From JAOBAU01 sp034667465 (GTDB taxonomy: Bacteria; Acidobacteriota; Thermoanaerobaculia; Gp7-AA8): a stretch of DNA of 64,000 bases. The notes beneath the pieces are model-generated. The model saw nothing but the letters and a program-made list of their open reading frames with translations, made no database searches and was not told the DNA's origin. The stretch is from contig JAXDJV010000023.1 of NCBI GenBank assembly GCA_034667465.1, positions 62,001 to 126,000 of the forward strand, written 5' to 3'. Positions 53,195-61,170 of this stretch are shown here, one piece after another (the first letter of the stretch is position 1; each line of letters starts with the position of its first letter). The translations under genes and the position numbers were made by a program.

Positions 53195-53599
53195 CTAAGT
53201 TTTGTTCCTCTCGACGTAATCCTCCGAGGAGGCGGGGTCGAGCTCCCAGCGGTGCCGGTCGCGTTCTCGTTCTTTTTCGCCGACTTTCAACTCTTCGTCG
53301 TCGGCGTATTCGATACCCATGGCGCGGCCGATGTCGCTGACCTGATTCTGTTCGGGAGTGGTCATCGACGAGACGGCCGATTCGTCGCCCGATCCCTCCG
53401 CGGTTTCGAATCGGGCGTCGACGTCGCCTCCCGTGACTACAAGGCTGTCGGCGCCGTCCTCTTCGAGACGGTGGCGGAGATTTGCAGAGCCGGCGCTGAT
53501 GTCCGGAATCGGCGGCTCGATGTCGTCATCGATCCCGTTGCGGTTCCGGTCGGTCCGTTCGTTCTCTTCCCAGTCAATGAGCTTTTCGGTCTTGTCCAT
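53195..53599 (-). CDS. DUF6335-family protein
   Basis: The 134-residue product is strongly acidic and hydrophilic. The C-terminal half, with TPEQNQVSDIGRAMGIEYAD, GEKERERDRHRWELDPASSE and DYVER, matches the pattern I know for DUF6335 proteins of cyanobacteria and others. The N-terminal half (TDRNRNGIDDDIEPPIPD) has a calcium-loop-like D.(N/D).NGIDDD. The function is unknown. AGGAGC lies 7 nt before the ATG. The gene is inserted between nuoK and nuoL in the same direction, which is not a standard nuo operon position. Confidence 0.7.
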   Translation of the reverse strand: MDKTEKLIDWEENERTDRNRNGIDDDIEPPIPDISAGSANLRHRLEEDGADSLVVTGGDVDARFETAEGSGDESAVSSMTTPEQNQVSDIGRAMGIEYADDEELKVGEKERERDRHRWELDPASSEDYVERNKT

Positions 53600-53652
53600 T
53601 TTCGATGCTCCTGTCGAGCTCGAAAATGCGACCTCCGCGCCAACGGCGCGTT

Positions 53653-53955
53653 TTACCAGTGCATCAGGTTCGCTTCGTCGACGTCGATCGTCTCGCGGTG
53701 ATGGAACAGCGAGAGGAAGATGGCGAGCCCGACCGCTGCTTCCGCGGCCGCAATCGCCATGACGAAGAAGACGAAGATCATTCCGTGTAACTGATGAAAC
53801 TGCCTCGCGTAGGCGAGGAACGTCAGGTTGACGGCGTTCACCATCAGCTCGATCGACATGAAGATGGTGATGCCGTTCCTGCGCGTCAGGACGCCGCAGA
53901 CGCCGATCGTGAAGAGGATCGCGCTGAGGATCAGAAAGTAGTGAGTCGGAATCAT
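53653..53955 (-). CDS. nuoK: NADH-quinone oxidoreductase subunit K
   Basis: NuoK is a three-helix subunit of the complex I membrane arm, homologous to MrpC. The 100-residue product has the usual length, three hydrophobic segments, the conserved Glu in ISIELM-like FMSIELMVNAVNLTF and a second in AAEAAVGLAIF. It overlaps nuoJ by 4 nt and is followed after 53 nt by the DUF6335 gene instead of nuoL. Confidence 0.97.
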   Translation of the reverse strand: MIPTHYFLILSAILFTIGVCGVLTRRNGITIFMSIELMVNAVNLTFLAYARQFHQLHGMIFVFFVMAIAAAEAAVGLAIFLSLFHHRETIDVDEANLMHW

Positions 53956-54479
53956 CGGGCCACCTCTCCATCGGCCGCGCGCACTTTCGACGGCAGCCGG
54001 CCGCTCAGCAGCAGCGCGCCGACGATCGCCGCCAGCAGGAGGATGGAGACCATTTCGAACGGGAAGATGTACGCCTGAAAGAGCTCGACGCCGACCGCTC
54101 GCGCGTCGGCGTTGAACGGTCCGTTCGGCAACTGCAGCACCGCGTACTTCGCGATGTAATAGACGAGTGCGAGTCCGAAGCCGGCGCTGCCGGTGTAGCC
54201 GAGGAACTGCTGAATCGGACGCGTGTTCTCTTCGCGCGTGTGCTGCAGGTTGAGCAGCATGATCACGAAGAGGAACAGCACCATGATCGCGCCCGCGTAA
54301 ACGATGATCTGCAGCACGGCGAGAAACGGCGCTTCGAGCAGCACGTACATCACCGCCAGCGCGAAGAACGACGCGACGAGCGACAGCGCGCCGACCACCG
54401 GATTGCGGTGGAGGATCACGGCGAGCGCGAAGATGACGGCGATCGCGGCGAAGACGAAGAAGATTGTGAATTCGAGCAT
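53952..54479 (-). CDS. nuoJ: NADH-quinone oxidoreductase subunit J
   Basis: NuoJ is a five-helix subunit next to the quinone channel of complex I. The 175-residue product starts MLEFTIFFVFAAIAVIFA and has the conserved VYAGAIMVLFLFVIMLLNL with the pi-bulge helix, then five hydrophobic segments in total. The frame continues upstream of the ATG at 54477-54479, but only into repeat R8. nuoI, which normally sits directly before nuoJ, is missing. Confidence 0.96.
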   Translation of the reverse strand: MLEFTIFFVFAAIAVIFALAVILHRNPVVGALSLVASFFALAVMYVLLEAPFLAVLQIIVYAGAIMVLFLFVIMLLNLQHTREENTRPIQQFLGYTGSAGFGLALVYYIAKYAVLQLPNGPFNADARAVGVELFQAYIFPFEMVSILLLAAIVGALLLSGRLPSKVRAADGEVAR

Positions 54480-54500
54480 GGTCTTTTTTGGGACTTCACT

Positions 54501-54588
54501 CTGAGCGAAGCGAAGAGTCTCCGGTGCGACAGCTGCGAGCCACGCCAAATGCACAGCTGTCGCACCGGAGATGCTTCGCTTCGCTCAG
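54501..54588. repeat. dispersed palindromic repeat R8, in the place of nuoI
   Basis: The arms begin CTGAGCGAAGCGAAGAGTCT and end GATGCTTCGCTTCGCTCAG; the inner parts pair further (CCGGTGCGACAGCT with AGCTGTCGCACCGG). This gives a stem of over 30 bp. It fills the 129-nt gap between nuoH and nuoJ. Confidence 0.9.
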
Positions 54589-54608
54589 CATAAAGTTCAG
54601 AGCCGGAG

Positions 54609-55910
54609 TCATATCCACCTCTTCGCGATGAACAGCGCCACGATCACCAGATTCACGAGCGCCGCCGGGAGAAAAATCTTCCAGCCTGCTTTCATCAGGA
54701 TGTCGTATTTGAGTCGCGGGATCGTCCAGCGAACCCAGACGAAGACGAAGAGCATGAACGTCACCTTCGCCACGAAGGCGAGGGCGGAGAGAAGGAATCC
54801 AAAGAAGGTCGGCGGTTCGTGATACCAGGGGATGTCCCAGCCGCCGAGGAAGAGCGTGACGATCAGCGCCGACATCGTCGCCATGGCGATGTACTCGGAC
54901 ATGAAGAACAGCGCGAACTTCATCGACGAGTATTCGGTGTGGTAGCCGGCGACGAGCTCCGCTTCCGCTTCCGCGAAGTCGAACGGCAGCCGGTTTGTCT
55001 CCGCGAATGCGGCGACGACGAAGACGACGAACGCGATCCACATCGCCGGCGAGAAGCAGTTCCACGCCGGGAGCCGGATCGTGTCGAAGAGAACGAAGGA
55101 GCCGGTCTGCTTCCAGACGACGTCGGTCAGTTTCAGCGACCCTGCGACGAGCAGCGCGCTGACCGCGGCGAGCGACAGCGCCAGTTCGTACGAGATCATC
55201 TGCGCCGACGCGCGAATGCCGCCGAACAGCGAGAACTTGTTGTTCGATGCCCATCCGGCCATGACGACCCCGTAGACGCCCATCGACGCGAGCGCGAAGA
55301 CGAGCAGCAGGCCGACGTTCAAATCGGCGACGATCGGCTCGAAGATGCGATTGCCGCCCGGGATGCGAATCGCATCGACGGCTTTCAATCCGGCGAGGCT
55401 GAGGATGACGGCCAGTCCGCCGAGGATCAGCGCTGCGCCGACGAGCCAGCCAACGGCGATGTTCAGTTTGCTCGCGCCGCCGCGTGAGCTGACGCGAACG
55501 GTCGAGAAGGCGATGCCGACTCCGAGGAAGAGGAGGAGCAGCGCAGTCACCCAGCCGACCGTCGAGACGTGCTCGTAAAGGATTGTTTCAGGAATGAGGA
55601 ACGGACGTCCCCACGGCACGACGGCGATCGTCGTCAGCGCCGGAAGGAGGCCGAACAGCGGCGCGATCGTGAAGAGCCACTTGTTCGCGCCGGCCGGCGT
55701 GAAGTCTTCCTTGAGGACGAACTTCAGCGCGTCGGCGAAGGATTGAATGAGACCGAATGGTCCGATGCGGTTCGGACCGACGCGATCCTGGATCAGCGCG
55801 CTGCCGCGCCGTTCCACCCACACCATGATCGGCGTCACCTGCAGCAGCGCGCCGACGACGATGGCGATCTTGATCAGCGAGAGAACGATGTCGGTGGTAT
55901 CGAATGCCAT
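54609..55910 (-). CDS. nuoH: NADH-quinone oxidoreductase subunit H
   Basis: NuoH forms the junction and quinone entry of complex I. The 433-residue product has the conserved VWVERRGSALIQDRVGPNRIG and GPFGLIQSFADALKFVLKED near the N-terminus, then INRLPFD-type (ETNRLPFDFAEAEAELVAGY) and eight or more hydrophobic segments. It is longer than E. coli NuoH (325) because the loop at about 130-190 and the region before the Glu-rich loop are extended. It starts 12 nt after nuoG. Confidence 0.97.
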   Translation of the reverse strand: MAFDTTDIVLSLIKIAIVVGALLQVTPIMVWVERRGSALIQDRVGPNRIGPFGLIQSFADALKFVLKEDFTPAGANKWLFTIAPLFGLLPALTTIAVVPWGRPFLIPETILYEHVSTVGWVTALLLLFLGVGIAFSTVRVSSRGGASKLNIAVGWLVGAALILGGLAVILSLAGLKAVDAIRIPGGNRIFEPIVADLNVGLLLVFALASMGVYGVVMAGWASNNKFSLFGGIRASAQMISYELALSLAAVSALLVAGSLKLTDVVWKQTGSFVLFDTIRLPAWNCFSPAMWIAFVVFVVAAFAETNRLPFDFAEAEAELVAGYHTEYSSMKFALFFMSEYIAMATMSALIVTLFLGGWDIPWYHEPPTFFGFLLSALAFVAKVTFMLFVFVWVRWTIPRLKYDILMKAGWKIFLPAALVNLVIVALFIAKRWI

Positions 55911-55922
55911 CGCCGATCGTCC

Positions 55923-57524
55923 TTACGCGGGCTGGCTCGCAACTGCGCCGGAGCCGTCATCACTCCAGACGACGTTCGCGAGCGCCGGCACATCGCCGCG
56001 CATCGTCTCGAACATCTCTTCGACGTCGACGGAACGGAACTCGTTCGCGGCTGGGTAGAGCTTCGCGCCGATGCGGCGGAAGATCTCAACGTCCGTCACC
56101 GCCTGGCCTTTCGGCGGATACGCCTGATGGATGCGCTGCACGCGTCCCTGGAGGTTCGTGAACGTTCCTTCTTTTTCGACGTGCACCGTCGCGGGGAGAA
56201 GCACGTCGGCGACTTCGTTGAGCGGATGATTGACGTCCCACGAGTGGACGATGAGCGTCTTCGCCTGACGAAGGTTCGCGATGACCTGCGGATCTTTGGC
56301 GCGATCGCTGAATCCGGCGTCGCAGATGTAGAGAACGTCGATGCCCGCAGCGCCTTCGGTCATTAGCTGTTCTACCGATTTCGCCGTCTTCGCGCCGACG
56401 CCGACGTTTTGTACGCCGCGGAAATTCGGCGCGCCCTGCGTGCCGAGTATCCATTCCGTGCGCGTCTTCATTTTGATCGGGCCGATCGAATCGACCATCA
56501 CGTCGAGCGTCGCGGCGCCGGCGTTGTCGGCGAAGAGTTTCTTCGCCAGCCACGCTTCTTCATTGGTCATGTTTGCGGAAGCGATGACCGCGATCTTCTC
56601 GCCGGTCGTTCCGTTGAACGCCGCGGCGATTGCGTCGAGCGCTTCCATCCATGTCGAGATGCCGAGGTAGTCGTCGTCGTTGCGAACCTTCGGAACGACC
56701 ACGCGATCGGTCTCGTAACGCTCGTGCGAGAAACGGCCGTAGTCGCAGAGCCAGTGATCGTTGACGTCGGGATTGACGCGCGGGCGATAGCGGAAGACCT
56801 GTCCGTTGCGGTGGCCGACGAAGATGTTGCAGCCGACGTCGCAGCCGTTGCAGACCGACTCCGCGGAGTCGAGGTTCCAGACGCGCGATTCGAAGCGAAA
56901 CTCGCGCGTGGTCAGCGCGCCGGTCGGACAGATGTCGGTGACGCACGCGGACATCCAGTTGTCGAGCGGCGTGTCGGGGAAGACGCCGACTTCCGTCGCC
57001 GCGCCGCGCTTGAAGAATCCGAGCTCTTTCGTCTCGGTGATCTCCTGCGTGAATCGGATGCAGCGCGTGCAGTGAATGCAGCGATTCATGTTCTGCACGA
57101 CATGCGGTCCGATGGCCGTGCGGTCCATGCCGGGATAGGTCCGTTTGTGCTCGCCGTAGCGTGACTCGACCGAGCCGTAGTTGAACGAGTAGTCCTGCAG
57201 CGGACACTCGCCGGCTTTGTCGCAGATCGGGCAGTCGAGCGGATGGTTGATGAGGAGAAACTCCATCTGCCCTTTGCGCGCTTTGTCGACCTTGTCGTTG
57301 TAGACGTGAATCTTCATCCCGTCTTTGACCGGTGTCGCGCAGCCCGCCTGCAGTTTCGGCATCCCTTCGACTTCGACGAGACACATGCGGCACTGGCCGA
57401 CGACGGTCAGCGAGGGGTGATAACAGAAATGAGGGACGTGAACGTCCGCGGCTTTCGCCGCTTCGATGACGTTGATGCCGTCCTGGACGTCGACCTCGAC
57501 GCCGTCGATCGTTACTTTCGCCAT
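55923..57524 (-). CDS. nuoG: NADH-quinone oxidoreductase subunit G
   Basis: NuoG carries Fe-S clusters of the hydrophilic arm of complex I. The 533-residue product has an N-terminal 2Fe-2S domain (HFCYHPSLTVVGQCRMCLVE), a His-Cys type cluster region (HPLDCPICDKAGECPLQDYS), a 4Fe-4S pair (NRCIHCTRCIRF, CPTGAL) and the molybdopterin-fold domain opening with CNGCDVGCNI. It is shorter than E. coli NuoG (908) and lacks the full C-terminal part, as in many short NuoG. It is the first gene of the minus-strand nuo operon, with a Rex-type operator upstream. The ATG was chosen because it starts the conserved 2Fe-2S domain. Confidence 0.95.
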   Translation of the reverse strand: MAKVTIDGVEVDVQDGINVIEAAKAADVHVPHFCYHPSLTVVGQCRMCLVEVEGMPKLQAGCATPVKDGMKIHVYNDKVDKARKGQMEFLLINHPLDCPICDKAGECPLQDYSFNYGSVESRYGEHKRTYPGMDRTAIGPHVVQNMNRCIHCTRCIRFTQEITETKELGFFKRGAATEVGVFPDTPLDNWMSACVTDICPTGALTTREFRFESRVWNLDSAESVCNGCDVGCNIFVGHRNGQVFRYRPRVNPDVNDHWLCDYGRFSHERYETDRVVVPKVRNDDDYLGISTWMEALDAIAAAFNGTTGEKIAVIASANMTNEEAWLAKKLFADNAGAATLDVMVDSIGPIKMKTRTEWILGTQGAPNFRGVQNVGVGAKTAKSVEQLMTEGAAGIDVLYICDAGFSDRAKDPQVIANLRQAKTLIVHSWDVNHPLNEVADVLLPATVHVEKEGTFTNLQGRVQRIHQAYPPKGQAVTDVEIFRRIGAKLYPAANEFRSVDVEEMFETMRGDVPALANVVWSDDGSGAVASQPA

Positions 57525-57572
57525 AGTGTTCGCCTGGGTGATGCGCGGGGGATCGGTTCTTTCACATGAGGC

Positions 57573-57590
57573 GGGTGAAAGTTTTCACAA
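57573..57590. promoter_or_regulatory. Rex-type operator upstream of nuoG
   Basis: GGGTGAA-AGTT-TTCACAA matches the Rex operator pattern TTGTGAA-N4-TTCACAA: the right half is perfect and the left half differs at two bases. It lies 49-66 nt before the nuoG ATG and just downstream of the predicted transcription start, where a repressor would block elongation or open-complex formation. rex is in the same operon. Confidence 0.65.
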
Positions 57591-57601
57591 ACCGGTTGCG
57601 G

Positions 57602-57630
57602 AGCATAACGATTCGATTCCGCATCGTCAA
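57602..57630 (-). promoter_or_regulatory. sigma-70-type promoter of the nuoG operon
   Basis: On the minus strand TTGACG (57630-57625) and TATGCT (57607-57602) are 17 nt apart. Transcription would begin near 57595, directly before the Rex-type operator. This is the clearest -35/-10 pair in the window. Confidence 0.6.
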
Positions 57631-57665
57631 CGACATCACGCGAGGAGTAGTAGCATGCGCCTCGC

Positions 57666-58643
57666 ATGAAAAAAGACGTCCTCATCGCCATCGCTGCGAT
57701 CGCCATCGTCGCCGCTCTCTGCTTCGGTTTGAATGCCATGCGGCTGCCTCTTCCTCCGACTCCTTCGCAGCCATACGCGGCTTCTTCGACCGCGACGGAA
57801 TCGCAGCCTGCAACGATCGGTCACGTCGTCATGCACGTCAACGGCGAAGCGGTCACCGAAGAGGAGTTCAACGCCGCGTTTCAGCAGCTTCCGGAACAGC
57901 TCCAGCAGCAGTTCGCATCGGAGATCGGGAAGCAGGCGCTCGCCGAGCGGATCGTCCGTCTGAAACTGCTCGAGCAGGAAGGACGGCGGAGAGGGCTCGA
58001 GAAGGAGCCGCGTGTCGCCGCGCAGGTCGCGCTGAGCCGCACCAACGCGCTCGCCGACGTGACGTTCTCGAAGATGCAGCAGCCGGCCAGCGAAGCGGCG
58101 GTCACGAAGTTCTATGAAGAGAATCGCGCGAAGCTCGAGTCGATCGAGCTGAATCACATCCTCCTCTCGTACGCCGGCAGTGAAGCGCCGCCACGCGACG
58201 GCGGCGCGCGGCTGACGCAGGAGCAGGCCATTCAGAAAGCGCTGCAGCTTCGCGCGAAGCTGAAACAGGGCGGCGATTTCGCGGCGCTCGCAAAGCAGTA
58301 CTCCGATGACGCTGCGAGCGGAGCGCGCGGCGGCAGCCTCGGCGAGATCGCGCACGGCATGCTGCCCCCGGAGCTCGACAAGATCGTCTTCGAGCTGCCG
58401 GTCGGCGAAGTGAGTCAGCCGGTGCCGTCGCGCTACGGAATTCACATCTTCAAAGTGACGAAAAAACAGGGCGAGCCGAATGCACAGATCCGCTCGATGA
58501 TCGCGCAGCGCGTCGCACAGCAGGACGCGATGCAGAAGATCGAAGCGATGCGCAAGTCGGCGAAGATCGACTTCGACGCGAAGTTCTTCCCGAACGCGAA
58601 GACGCTGCCGGTCCCGCCGGCCGCGGTGAAAAACCGCTCTTAG
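57666..58643 (+). CDS. SurA/PpiC-type peptidyl-prolyl isomerase, exported
   Basis: The 325-residue product has a signal anchor (residues 4-22, VLIAIAAIAIVAALCFGL), an N-terminal SurA-like helical chaperone region with AVTEEEFNAAFQQLPEQL, and a parvulin domain at about 155-270. The parvulin domain has NHILLSYAG, a GGDFAALAKQYSDDAASGAR stretch, GGSLGEI and PVPSRYGIHIFKV. It should act in the periplasm on folding of secreted or outer-membrane proteins. GGAGTAG precedes the ATG. It is divergent from nuoG across 141 nt. Confidence 0.92.
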   Translation: MKKDVLIAIAAIAIVAALCFGLNAMRLPLPPTPSQPYAASSTATESQPATIGHVVMHVNGEAVTEEEFNAAFQQLPEQLQQQFASEIGKQALAERIVRLKLLEQEGRRRGLEKEPRVAAQVALSRTNALADVTFSKMQQPASEAAVTKFYEENRAKLESIELNHILLSYAGSEAPPRDGGARLTQEQAIQKALQLRAKLKQGGDFAALAKQYSDDAASGARGGSLGEIAHGMLPPELDKIVFELPVGEVSQPVPSRYGIHIFKVTKKQGEPNAQIRSMIAQRVAQQDAMQKIEAMRKSAKIDFDAKFFPNAKTLPVPPAAVKNRS

Positions 58644-58648
58644 CGCGA

Positions 58649-58654
58649 TACACT
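58649..58654 (+). promoter_or_regulatory. -10 box of the response-regulator gene
   Basis: TACACT lies 13 nt before the ATG at 58668, immediately after the stop of the PpiC gene. Confidence 0.3.
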
Positions 58655-58667
58655 GTTGCCACCCCGC

Positions 58668-59063
58668 ATGACAATCGCCGCGCCGAAGGTTCTCGTCGTC
58701 GAAGACAACGACATGAACATGCAGCTCGTCGAGTATCTGCTCGAAGAGGGCGGATACGAGATCGTGAAAGCGAGCAGCGGCGAAGAAGCGCTGGCGATCA
58801 CACGCGACTCCGATTCGAAGGCGCCCGATCTCATCCTGATGGATATTCATCTGCCCGGGATGGACGGTCTGAGCGTCGTGCGCGAGATCAAATCGGACGC
58901 GCGCATGCGAGGCGTTCCGATCCTCGCGCTGACCGCGCACGCGATGCGCGGCGACAAAGACCGCTTCCTCGAAGCAGGATGCGACGGCTACATCTCCAAG
59001 CCGATCGACGTGAAAACGTTCCTCTCGTCGATCGAACAGTACATTCGAAGGGATGAAGGATGA
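58668..59063 (+). CDS. single-domain response regulator (DivK/CheY-like)
   Basis: The 131-residue product is a receiver domain only: acidic pocket in VVEDNDMNM, phospho-acceptor Asp59 in LILMDIHLPGMDG, Thr in LALTAHAM and Lys in YISKPID. The MDIHLPGMDG and GYISKPID strings are of the DivK/Cph1-type receiver. Without an output domain it must act through protein contacts or phosphorelay. No kinase gene is adjacent. The frame is open to 58656, but ATG at 58668 is preferred. The last residues RRDEG and the stop lie in heptamer hairpin S4. Confidence 0.93.
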   Translation: MTIAAPKVLVVEDNDMNMQLVEYLLEEGGYEIVKASSGEEALAITRDSDSKAPDLILMDIHLPGMDGLSVVREIKSDARMRGVPILALTAHAMRGDKDRFLEAGCDGYISKPIDVKTFLSSIEQYIRRDEG

Positions 59064-59133
59064 AGGATGAAGGATGAATAAAGGCGAAGGCCTTTGACTT
59101 CTTCATCCTTCATCCTTCTGCCTTCATCCTTCA
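59048..59133. repeat. heptamer hairpin S4, unit GGATGAA
   Basis: Four GGATGAA-like units (59048-59079) are mirrored by TTCATCC units at 59101-59133, giving a long imperfect hairpin. The loop contains a second hairpin (AAAGGC-GAA-GGCCTTT). The left arm overlaps the 3' end of the response-regulator gene. Confidence 0.85.
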
Positions 59134-59160
59134 CCAAAAATCCTGAAACAAGGAGCACCC

Positions 59161-60297
59161 GTGTTCAACATCCTCGTCCTCGGCTCCGGCCGCATGGGCC
59201 TCGGCGCCGCCTACGACTTCGCACAACAGCCTGACGTCGAGCGCGTTACCGTCGCCGACATCGAATTCGCTCGCGCCGAAGCGGTCGCAAAACGGATCGG
59301 CAGCAGCAAAGTCGTTCCCGTTCAGATCGACGTCACTGACCACAAAGCGGTCGTCGAGCTAATGCGCGGCCACGCATCGACGCTCAGCTGCGTCGTCTAC
59401 AAGCTCAACGTCCAGCTCGCACGCGCCGCCATCGAAGCCGGCACGAACTTCTGCGACCTCGGCGGCAACAACGAGGTCGTCGGCGCCGAGCTCGCGCTCG
59501 ATGCCGAAGCGCGCGACGCCGGAATCACGATCGTTCCCGACTGCGGACTCGCTCCCGGCATGGTGGCGGTGCTCGTCGCACACGCGGTGGAGCGATTCAC
59601 GAATGTCGACGAGATTCACATTCGCGTCGGCGGACTGCCGCAGGATCCGAAGCCGCCGCTCAACTATCAGATGGTCTTCTCCGTCGAAGGACTGATCAAC
59701 GAGTACGTCGAACGCGCCCGAGTCATGCGCGACGGAAAGATCCTCGAAGTCGAATCGATGACCGAGATCGAAGAGCTGGAGTTTCCGGAGCCGTTCGGAA
59801 AGATGGAAGCCTTCCAGACTTCCGGCGGCACGTCGACGCTTCCCGAAACGTTTCAGGGCCGCGTGAAAGAGCTCGATTACAAAACGATCCGCTACAAGGG
59901 TCACGGCGAGAAGATCAAAACGATGATCGACCTCGGCCTCTGCAGCTCGACGCCGATCGAAGTTGACGGCGTGCGCATCGCGCCGCGGCGGCTGCTGTCG
60001 GATCTCATCGTGAAGAACCTGCCGGCTGACGGCCCGGACGTCGTGCTGGTGCGCGTCGAAGTGATCGGCGACGGCAAACGGCTTCGCTACGACATCATCG
60101 ATTACCAGGACGAAGCGACCGGACTCTCCGCGATGATGCGGACGACGGCGTTCCCGGCGGCGATCGTCGCGCTGATGATGGCGCGCGGAGACGTCACGAA
60201 GAAAGGCGCCATGCCGCAGGAGCGCTGCATCCCGACGCAGAAGTTCATGGATGAGCTGGCGAAGCGGAAGATCGACGTCAAAGAGGAGTGGAGCTAG
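59161..60297 (+). CDS. saccharopine dehydrogenase-like oxidoreductase
   Basis: The 378-residue product has an N-terminal Rossmann fold (ILVLGSGRMGLGAAYDFA, then VTVADIEFARAE) and the saccharopine-dehydrogenase/lysine 6-dehydrogenase pattern: FCDLGGNNEVVGAELALD, VPDCGLAPGMVAVLVAH and GGLPQDPKPPLNYQMVFS. Lysine 6-dehydrogenase or a carboxynorspermidine-like dehydrogenase are options; no partner gene of lysine breakdown is nearby. The start is GTG at 59161, 7 nt after AAGGAGC. The stop is 2 nt before the next gene, which suggests an operon. Confidence 0.88.
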   Translation: MFNILVLGSGRMGLGAAYDFAQQPDVERVTVADIEFARAEAVAKRIGSSKVVPVQIDVTDHKAVVELMRGHASTLSCVVYKLNVQLARAAIEAGTNFCDLGGNNEVVGAELALDAEARDAGITIVPDCGLAPGMVAVLVAHAVERFTNVDEIHIRVGGLPQDPKPPLNYQMVFSVEGLINEYVERARVMRDGKILEVESMTEIEELEFPEPFGKMEAFQTSGGTSTLPETFQGRVKELDYKTIRYKGHGEKIKTMIDLGLCSSTPIEVDGVRIAPRRLLSDLIVKNLPADGPDVVLVRVEVIGDGKRLRYDIIDYQDEATGLSAMMRTTAFPAAIVALMMARGDVTKKGAMPQERCIPTQKFMDELAKRKIDVKEEWS

Positions 60298-60299
60298 CG

Positions 60300-60647
60300 A
60301 TGCAACTCCTGCTGCGTTGGCTGCTGAACACGATCGCGCTCTTCATCGTGGTGACGGTCGTGCCGGGCTTTTCGTATCGGACGGTCGTCACGCTCGCCAT
60401 TGCCGCCGCCGTGCTCGGCCTGTTGAACGCGATCGTCAGGCCGATCCTCTTTCTGCTCACGCTGCCGCTCACGATCGTGACCCTCGGTCTTTTTCTGATC
60501 GTGCTGAACGCGATCATGCTCGAGCTGACCGACATGCTCGTGCCGGGCTTCGACATCAGTCATTTCCGGTGGGCGATCATCGGCGCGATCGTCCTCGGGC
60601 TCGTCTCGCTGATCACGAATCGGATCGGACGACGCGAGAAGAGCTGA
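60300..60647 (+). CDS. YvlD/phage-holin-IV-like small membrane protein
   Basis: The 115-residue product has four hydrophobic segments and the family pattern LLRWLLNTIALFIVVTVVPG, LLNAIVRPILFLLTLPLTIV and LGLFLIVLNAIMLELTDMLV. This family (DUF360/YvlD, also called phage holin family IV) is chromosomal in most bacteria, and no phage genes are near. The function is unknown. The ATG follows the dehydrogenase stop by 2 nt. The frame opens earlier but would overlap that gene. Confidence 0.88.
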   Translation: MQLLLRWLLNTIALFIVVTVVPGFSYRTVVTLAIAAAVLGLLNAIVRPILFLLTLPLTIVTLGLFLIVLNAIMLELTDMLVPGFDISHFRWAIIGAIVLGLVSLITNRIGRREKS

Positions 60648-60689
60648 GTCTTGTTACACTAGCGCCGACTTTTCGAAGGAGATCTGCTT

Positions 60690-61040
60690 TTGAACATCAT
60701 CAAAAACCGCGTCAGTGACGTCACAGTGCTGGACATCCAGGGTGTGATCAAGCTCGGAGAGAGCGCCCGCGAGTTCTCGAGCTATCTCGAGAAAGTCCTC
60801 AATGACGAGACCGGTCCGGTGATGATCAACTTCGAAGCGATCAACTACATGGACTCGACCGGCCTCGGCGAGCTCATCGGTTACCTGCAGAAGTTCGAAG
60901 ACCGCCAGCGCAAGATGGCGCTCGTAAAGCCGTCGCACAGAATCCTCGCCCTGCTGAAGATCACGAAGCTCGATACGGTGTTCAAGATCTTCGACTCGCG
61001 GGAGACGGCGATGGCGTATCTGACGGATACGGCGGCATGA
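60690..61040 (+). CDS. STAS-domain anti-sigma factor antagonist
   Basis: The 116-residue product is a single STAS domain of the SpoIIAA/RsbV type: VTVLDIQGVIKLGES at the start and the phosphorylation motif MDSTGLGELIG with Ser56. It should bind an anti-sigma factor when unphosphorylated. The partner kinase is not in the window. The start is TTG, supported by AAGGAG at 60676-60681. A TACACT box (60655-60660) lies 29 nt before it. Confidence 0.93.
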   Translation: MNIIKNRVSDVTVLDIQGVIKLGESAREFSSYLEKVLNDETGPVMINFEAINYMDSTGLGELIGYLQKFEDRQRKMALVKPSHRILALLKITKLDTVFKIFDSRETAMAYLTDTAA

Positions 61041-61100
61041 GGCATGAGGCATGAGTAAAACCGCCTCTGCTCATACCTCATCACTCATGCCTCATACCTC
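61034..61100. repeat. heptamer hairpin S5, unit GGCATGA
   Basis: Three GGCATGA units (61034-61055) are followed after a short gap by partly complementary TCATGCC/TCATACC units at 61069-61100. It has the architecture of S3 and S4 but a different unit. It overlaps the stop of the STAS gene. Confidence 0.8.
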
Positions 61101-61170
61101 TTCTCATCCCCTTGCCTCTCGCGCTGCTTCCCGTTAGCATTCGCGCCCGCGGCGCAGCCGCAACCGAGTA

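Noticed and set aside
60300..60647. Phage holin suggesting a prophage
   Set aside because: The gene belongs to the chromosomal YvlD-like family; no integrase, portal, terminase or lysin gene is present.
61041..61170. Rex operator before nuoA
   Set aside because: No TTGTGAA/TTCACAA-like half-site is visible in this gap, which is mostly heptamer repeat S5.
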